Shown: positions 20,557-25,000 of the stretch, piece after piece
Layout: each line of letters begins with the position of its first letter
Position numbering within the stretch: position 1 is the stretch's first letter
DNA from: Prorocentrum cordatum
Lineage: Eukaryota > Sar > Dinophyceae > Prorocentrales > Prorocentraceae
Assembly (NCBI GenBank): GCA_963575745.1
Contig: CAUYUJ010000383.1
Location: forward strand, 1-25,000
Reading direction: 5' to 3'
DNA: 25,000 nucleotides
Program-made: the position numbers and the translations under genes
The notes under the pieces: model-generated
The model's input: the letters and a program-made list of their open reading frames with translations, nothing else
What the model was told of the DNA's origin: nothing
The model's database searches: none

Positions 20557-20863
20557 TTGTACGTGGTGGTCTGGTTTTGGCCGTTAGGTGTCGTCAATTT
20601 GGTTCGTATGTCATCACTTCGACGTCATCGGCCTCGTCGTGATCTCCCTCGGTACGACGTTGGCGTGAGCCGTGCCACTCATCTTCATGGCCCTCGTGCT
20701 CATCCTGGTGGTCGGCGCGCTGCTCATGGAGTTCGTGGTGGAGGGCCGACTCGAGGTGGATTGTCGAGCTCGAAAAGCGACGCCCAGGTCGCAGGGCGAC
20801 ATCGGTTCGTTGCAGGTCCTGGTCCAGTGGACCGAGCTGCGCCTGAGCGACACCCAGGTCGCA
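20557..20863 (+). repeat. Segmental duplication, copy 2
   Basis: Partner of 18891-19199. Relative to copy 1 it lacks two T residues in an early T-run and has an in-frame TAG shortly after, so the first hydrophobic stretch is broken here. The TGA (20666-20668) and the second hydrophobic stretch are kept. Confidence 0.92.
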
Positions 20864-21105
20864 CGCGACATCGTCGCGCTGCAGGCCATCGTCCAGTTGA
20901 CCAGGCTGGACCTGAACCCCCCCAGGTCACAGGCATCACTGGGGCGTTGCAGGCCCTTGTCCTCCTGACTATGCTGGGCTTGAGTGACACCGAGGTCACA
21001 GGCGACATCGGGGCGCTGCAGGCCGTCGGCAAATTCGCTGACCTGGAGCTCAATCACACCCAGATCACAGGCGGCATCAAGGCTGGCAGCCCATCATCCT
21101 CTTGA
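20687..21105 (+). pseudogene. LRR-protein gene fragment 2, one-base frameshift
   Basis: From the ATG at 20687 the frame reads a hydrophobic segment (MALVLILVVGALLMEFVV, possible signal anchor) and then LRRs. Repeat 1 is 20795-20863 (69 bp). Repeat 2 is 20864-20931, which is 68 bp, one base short. Repeats 3 (20932-21000) and 4 (21001-21069) are again 69 bp but in the next frame (LGLSDTEVT, GDIGALQAV; LELNHTQIT). They lead to GGIKAG and a TGA at 21103-21105. The missing base falls in or beside a run of seven C residues (20917-20923). Either the gene is dead, or the assembly has an error in a homopolymer. An in-frame TGA lies 18 bases upstream of the ATG, so an extension in that frame is not possible without splicing. 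Confidence 0.65.
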
Positions 21106-21636
21106 CCTAGCAGCTGCCCGTGGGCACCTGGGCATCGACCGGTGGAACCTGTGCGAGCACGGGCACCCGCACAGCTTGCGGCTCCGAGCGGGGGCGCCTG
21201 CGCGGGCTTGCGCGGAAGACCTGGGCTTCCGAGCCATTGCCGCGTTGGAAGGAGAGGGGGGGGGGGCAGTTGGGCGGCATGGGGGGAGACACGCGTTTCT
21301 GTGAATTCAGCCATCGTTCCGGTCGTCGCCTCCCGACCGTCCCTGCCATTCACATGCTCTCGTGCAGGGTCTCGTTTGTGTTCGTGGCCACGGGAATCAC
21401 AGCTGCGCCTGCCGCGGCCTCCTTTTGGTCCTTTCCTTCCCTCTGTTGGCCCTCCTCTTCATCTTCGCCGCTGCGTCCTGTTCGCCTCCCCTGGTTCAAT
21501 GTCGGGCTCAACGGCCATCAATCGATTTCTGGTGATGGATGGTCTGGGGAACAGTCCCAGGACTGCCTCCAGGGCGTACTATCCTTAGGGAGCCTTCTCC
21601 CACGGAGCTGGCGGGAAGTCTGGCCGCTTCGCGCAA
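21106..21636. other. Stretch without a recognisable gene
   Basis: GC-rich in the left part, more mixed on the right. Several frames are open, none recognised. A run of nine G (21259-21267) is the only simple repeat. Confidence 0.55.
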
Positions 21637-21727
21637 GCCCACCAGCAACGAGAAACGATATTCTGGTAAGTTGCCCTGATCTGGGATGTGGAGGAGCATG
21701 TAGTGAAAAAACGGCTGGGTAGGCCGT
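21637..21727 (+). repeat. H repeat, copy 2
   Basis: Homologue of 10731-10814. It reads CCACCAGCAAC, then CTGGTAAGTTGCCCTGATC, GGAGGAGCATGTAGTGAAAA and GGCCGT, and is followed by a purine tract, as copy 1 is. GGTAAGT here resembles a splice donor, while copy 1 has GGCGAGT; nothing else supports splicing. Confidence 0.7.
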
Positions 21728-21735
21728 CGTACCCG

Positions 21736-21898
21736 CAGAGGGGGAGATGAGGAGGAGCAGGAGGGGGATCAGGAGGGAGGAGGAAGGATGAGGCATAGAC
21801 GCATGAGGAAGAGGAGGAGGACGAGGAGGAGGGAAAGGAGGAGGAAAAGGAGGAGGAGGAGGAGGAGGAGGAGGAGGAGGAGGAGGAGGAGGAGGAGT
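21736..21898 (+). repeat. Purine tract (GAGGAG)n
   Basis: About 160 bp of GAG/GGA triplets, purest at 21855-21897. Same polarity and same left neighbour (H) as the tract at 10.8 kb. Confidence 0.9.
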
Positions 21899-22295
21899 GG
21901 GGCGAGCAAAACGGCCAGATGCCTCTTGGATGCCTCTGGGAGTATCTCCGGATGTCTCTTGACAGCTTCTTGGAGTTGTTGGTGGTCGTTTGGGGGGCTT
22001 CTTGGCGGTCCCAGAGGCCTTTTGCAGCGTCTTGAGGACCTCGGGGGGGCCTCCTTGTGGCCTCTTAGGGATATTTTGGGAGTTTCTTGTGGATCTCTCG
22101 GGGGCCTCCTGGGTGCCTTTAAGACAATTTTGGAAACTTTCGGAGAAGACTTGATGTCATCTTGGAGGATGTCGGTCAGTGATGGGGGGGCTTAATTCGC
22201 GGCGCCCCTTCAGTCTAGGGGGCCTATTGGGCCCCTCTTGGGGCTCTCTTGGGCCATCTTGGGGTCATCCAGAGGCCTCAAAAGCCAATCGTAAG
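21899..22295 (+). repeat. Degenerate GGCCTCTTGGGG-type repeat region
   Basis: Variants of GGGGGCCTCTTGG and CTCTTGGGG recur at irregular spacing. A plus-strand frame gives a GLLGGPRGLL / GGLLGPSWGSLGPSWG pattern. I remember similar Leu/Gly/Trp/Ser-rich patterns as frequent artefactual predictions in dinoflagellate genomes. I do not call a protein. Confidence 0.6.
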
Positions 22296-22328
22296 CGAAA
22301 AGACGAGACTGCGAACACATTTGTGGTG

Positions 22329-22385
22329 TCCTTAACCATCCTGTGGTGTTGGGTCCTCGTTTTGAAGAAGTGGTGCCCCGCGTTC
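22329..22385 (+). repeat. R head, locus 3
   Basis: Partner of 13334-13395, placed just left of an R array and again separated from it by a pyrimidine-rich run (22386-22432). Confidence 0.8.
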
Positions 22386-22439
22386 CTTCCTTCCTGCCCT
22401 CCTTCCCCTCCTCCTCCCTCCTCCCTGCGTTTTACACAC

Positions 22440-22665
22440 CCAGTACAGCGTTTCGTTGCCCTGTAGGGAACTCCACCGAAGGCGCGTTTTGGCGCACCCC
22501 TCACACGGTTCGTGGCCCCATAGGGAGCTCCACCGAAGGCCCCAGTAGCAGGGTTCGCACGGCGGCCCCGGGTTTTGGCGCACCCTTCACACGGTTCGTG
22601 GCCCCATAGGGAGCTTCACCGAATGCCCCAGTGGCAGGGTTCACATGGCGGCCCCGCGTTTTGGC
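22440..22665 (+). repeat. R array, locus 3, direct part
   Basis: Two to three R units in the same orientation as loci 1 and 2. The first is cut short (about 54 bp). The part ends at GTTTTGGC, the left half of the palindrome TTTTGGCGCCAAAA (22659-22672). Confidence 0.92.
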
Positions 22666-23418
22666 GCCAAAATGTGGCGGGGCCGCCATGTGAACCCTGC
22701 CACTGGGGCCTTCGGTGGAGCTCCCTATGGGGCCACGAACCGTGTGAGGGGTGCGCCAAAATGGGGCGGGGCCGCCATGCGAACCCTGCCACTGGGGCCT
22801 TTCGGTGGAGCTCCCTGTGGGGCCACGAACGGTGTGAGGGGTGCGCCATAATGGGGCGGGGCCGCCATGCGAACCCTGCCACTGGGGCCTTCGGTGGAGC
22901 TCCCTATGGGGCAGCGAACCGTGTGAGGGGTGCGCCAAAATGGGGCGGGGCCGCCATGCGAACCCTGCCACTGGGGCCTTCGGTGGAGCTCCCTGTGGGG
23001 CCACGAAGGGTGTGAGGGGCGCGCCATAATGGGGCGGGGCCGCCATGCGAACCCTGCCACTGGGGCCTTCGGTGGAGCTCCCTATGGGGCCACGAACCGT
23101 GTGAGGGGTGCGCCAAAATGGGGCGGGGCCGCCATGCGAACCCTGCCACTGGGGCCTTCGGTGGAGCTCCATGTGGGGCCACGAACGGTGTGAGGGGTGC
23201 GCCATAATGGGGCGGGGCCGCCATGCGAACCCTGCGGGGCCGCCATGCGAACCCTGCCACGGGGGCCTTCGGTGGATTTCCTTATGGGGCCACGAACCGA
23301 GTGAGGGTTGCACCAAAATGGCGCGGGGCCGCCATGCGAACCTGCCACTTGGGCTTTCGGTGGAGCTCCCTATGAGGCCGCGAACCGTGTGACGGGTGAG
23401 CCAAAATGAGGTGGGGCC
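22666..23418 (-). repeat. R array, locus 3, inverted part with an alternating dimer
   Basis: R units now run as the reverse complement. The anchor CCGCCATG starts at 22683, 22772, 22862, 22951, 23040, 23129, 23218, 23240 and 23329: steps of 89-90 bp, except for a 22-bp partial duplication at 23215-23258. The first six junctions alternate between CTATGGGG...CGAACCGTG...CCAAAATGG (A) and CTGTGGGG (ATGTGGGG in the third)...GGTGTGAGG...CCATAATGG (B), giving a dimer of about 178 bp. The last two units are A-like. Confidence 0.95.
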
Positions 23419-23515
23419 GGTTCGTGGCCCCATAGGGATTCCCCCTTGTTTCGTCCCACCTGCTTTGCTGTTCTCACACTTGCGTGTGGTTGGGTCTTTC
23501 GCCAGGGTAATTTTT
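23419..23515 (+). repeat. R array, locus 3, direct stub and possible tail
   Basis: GGTTCGTGGCCCCATAGGGA (23419-23438) is a unit fragment back in the direct orientation. A tail-like CACACTTGCGTGTGG and TTTCGCCAGGG follow, a weak match to the tails at 11954 and 14238. The inverted block is thus bounded by direct R sequence on both sides. Confidence 0.65.
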
Positions 23516-23817
23516 CAGGTGTTGAACGATTTCGTCTTCTTCGGAAATTCCGAGTGGGTTCCGAGAGCACTTGCGGACATCGTGGAGCGGCCTTATTGGA
23601 ATATTTCAGAGCATGTTGAAAGCCAGAATGGGCCATCGCACGCTATCTGAGAGTATCGGAGGAGGCCCTCGCGGTGCAATCTTGAGCGAAAAAAACCCTC
23701 TGACACATCGCGGACTCCCTTACAAAACCCCCGATACGGGGGTGGTACCCGTCCCCAACGTGAAGGGAGTTGTGGATGAGCAAACGTTAGGCGGCGTGGA
23801 CCCCAACCTACGCGGAG
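23516..23817. other. Unique stretch without a recognisable gene
   Basis: Mixed composition and short open frames on both strands, none recognised. No internal repeat seen. Confidence 0.55.
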
Positions 23818-24160
23818 CAGTATAGGTTGTGCAATATCGGTGGTGCACTCAGTGTTGTGTACTACATGTTGTGCAGTATACGTTGTGTAATATAGGTGGT
23901 AGTGCAATCTGTGGTGTGCAGTAGATGTGGTGCAATGGATGTGTCGCAGCCGTGCTGTGCAACCTATGTGGTTCACTCTAAGTGGTGCAGTATACGTTGT
24001 GCCATACACGTGGTGCAATAGATGTGGTGCAATCTACGCTGTCCAGTAGTGCAGTCTACGTGGGGCAATAGATGTGTTGCAGCATGTGCCGTGTAATATG
24101 TGTGTGCTGTTATCTACGTTATGAAGATGATATTGTGAAATTTATGTTGTGCTATCTACG
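23818..24160 (+). repeat. Degenerate minisatellite of about 17 bp
   Basis: Variants of GTGGTGCAATAGATGTG and GTTGTGCAGTATACGTT fill about 340 bp. Spacing varies (12-19 bp) and copies are diverged, which suggests an old array. Confidence 0.85.
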
Positions 24161-24162
24161 TC

Positions 24163-24430
24163 TGGGCGGCGATGGCGGCAACATGCCGCCAATCTGACAG
24201 ACACGCCCAGGTACGGGCAGCGATGAGGCGGCGACGACGACGACAACATGGCCGCCAGACCGACAGACAGCCCCAGGTACGCGTGGCGACAAGGTGGCAA
24301 CGCGGCGGCGACGGCCACGACATAGCCGACAAACCGACAGACAAGCCAAGGTTCAGGCGGCGACGAGGTGGCGAGGGGGCGGCGACGGCAACAACATAGC
24401 CGCCAGAACGACAGACAGGCCCAGTTGCTC
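24163..24430 (-). repeat. Four tandem copies of 65-74 bp (CGACAGACAGGCCCAGG family)
   Basis: Anchors near 24196, 24261, 24335 and 24409. Each copy holds GGCGGCGACGAGGTGGC-like and ACAACATAGCCGCCAGA-like blocks. A minus-strand frame (24142-24459, 105 codons) crosses all copies and reads a loosely repeated peptide with Leu/Val/Cys-rich parts (for example VCRFVGYVVAVAAALPP), but other frames are open too and the steps are not constant multiples of three. Called a repeat, not a gene. Confidence 0.8.
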
Positions 24431-24845
24431 AGAGGAGATGCAAGACCTCCTAAGTGCAAGCCTTGTTTGGGGAAGGAAGCAAATCGTTAGACCACCTACG
24501 CCCAGGTTTTGTAGATCAACGCTGGCAAGGCCAAACCTGGGCTATGGGGCTGGTGTACTTGCCTTCCTGGCTCAGCCGCAAGGGCGTAATATGGTAGGCT
24601 CGCGTTGCGTTGATGCGACCCCAGCGGAGCCATCTTTCGAAACTCTGGGTCGAGTGGCGTCGCCATTCTTGGCCACCGTGGGTAGGTATCAACATACACA
24701 CATATACAATACATTCAAAACTTGAGACCCATGCTACTCCCCTTCGGCTGATAAGGAGGTTGTGGGGTGAGTTCAGCTTTGGGTGTGCAATTCAATTCGG
24801 ATCGGACTCGGTGGAAACAAGTTAGGCACGACGGAGCAGTTGTTT
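24431..24845. other. Unique stretch without a recognisable gene
   Basis: A perfect 10-bp inverted repeat, GCCCAGGTTT (24500-24509) and AAACCTGGGC (24533-24542), has a 23-base loop. Frames are short. I see no RNA gene that I can name. Confidence 0.55.
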
Positions 24846-24853
24846 AACCATCT

Positions 24854-25000
24854 TTCTATCTATCTCGCTCTATCTACCGATTGGTCTCGCGATGGACCTC
24901 CCTTGATCTACCGATCTCATTATCGATCGATCTCACAGTCGACCTCACTATCTATGTCACGATCGATTTGTCTGTCACTCTCACGATCGATCTCACTATC
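24854..25000 (+). repeat. Degenerate CGATCGATCTCACTAT array, runs off the window
   Basis: TATCTATCTCGCTCTATCTA, CGATCTCATTATCGATCG and CGATCGATCTCACTATC are members of one degenerate family of short direct repeats (about 12-20 bp). The array continues past the right edge. Confidence 0.8.

Noticed and set aside
22440-22665. R unit as a tRNA-derived SINE, from GGTTCGTGGCC resembling a B box
   Set aside because: One key B-box position differs and no A box is found at a suitable distance upstream.
22440-23440. Possible CRISPR array in regularly spaced 89-bp repeats
   Set aside because: Whole units are repeated without variable spacers, the order alternates in a dimer, and part of the array is inverted. 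The same holds for the 41-bp array at 5.0-5.46 kb.

Overview
This window reads as nuclear DNA from a large, repeat-rich eukaryotic genome, not as a prokaryotic or organellar segment. I found no complete gene, no tRNA or rRNA, and no operon-like layout. About two thirds of it is tandem or dispersed repeat. The only protein-family signal I trust is two broken leucine-rich-repeat (LRR) gene fragments (about 18.8-19.35 kb and 20.6-21.1 kb) with 23-residue repeats of the type DTQVTGDIGALQALVQL. From memory, such LRRs, together with junk-like frames such as LLGPSWGSLGPSWG (near 22.2 kb), are common in dinoflagellate genomes. I therefore favour a dinoflagellate or a similar large-genome alga, as inference only (about 0.55).

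Layout. 1-2.09 kb: mostly unique sequence with small duplications. 2.1-9.7 kb: a head-to-tail array of seven units (named T1-T7 here; 0.76-1.3 kb each) joined by (GTT)n tracts of very different length. The units are mosaics of two 5' classes and two 3' classes. Between T3 and T4 a stretch of about 1 kb is held by a different array with an exact 41-bp register and alternating A/B monomers. 9.7-10.7 kb: an 11/12-bp minisatellite that grades into 92-105-bp units containing the same motif. 10.7-12.0 kb: a short repeat (H), a long purine tract, then an array of 76-95-bp repeats (family R). 12.0-13.0 kb: two further tandem families (D and E). 13.3-14.3 kb: a second R array with recognisable head and tail sequences. 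14.5-15.8 kb: a 61-bp duplication with a hairpin, a pyrimidine tract, and repeats built on TCTCGAGCGAGA.

15.8-18.8 kb is largely unique. Its 16.4-18.1 kb part is GC-rich and open in several frames on both strands, with no recognisable family. 18.8-21.1 kb holds the two LRR fragments, which share a segment of about 309 bp with roughly 95% identity by eye. 21.6-23.5 kb repeats the order H, purine tract, R array seen at 10.7-12.0 kb, but here most of the R array is inverted and shows an alternating two-monomer higher-order period. 23.8-25.0 kb has three more degenerate tandem arrays separated by a short unique stretch.

Nothing here supports a working multi-gene system. The interest lies in repeat architecture: mosaic units, two independent dimeric higher-order arrays, an internal inversion, a template-switch footprint, and an LRR duplication that carries a shared in-frame stop between two hydrophobic segments.
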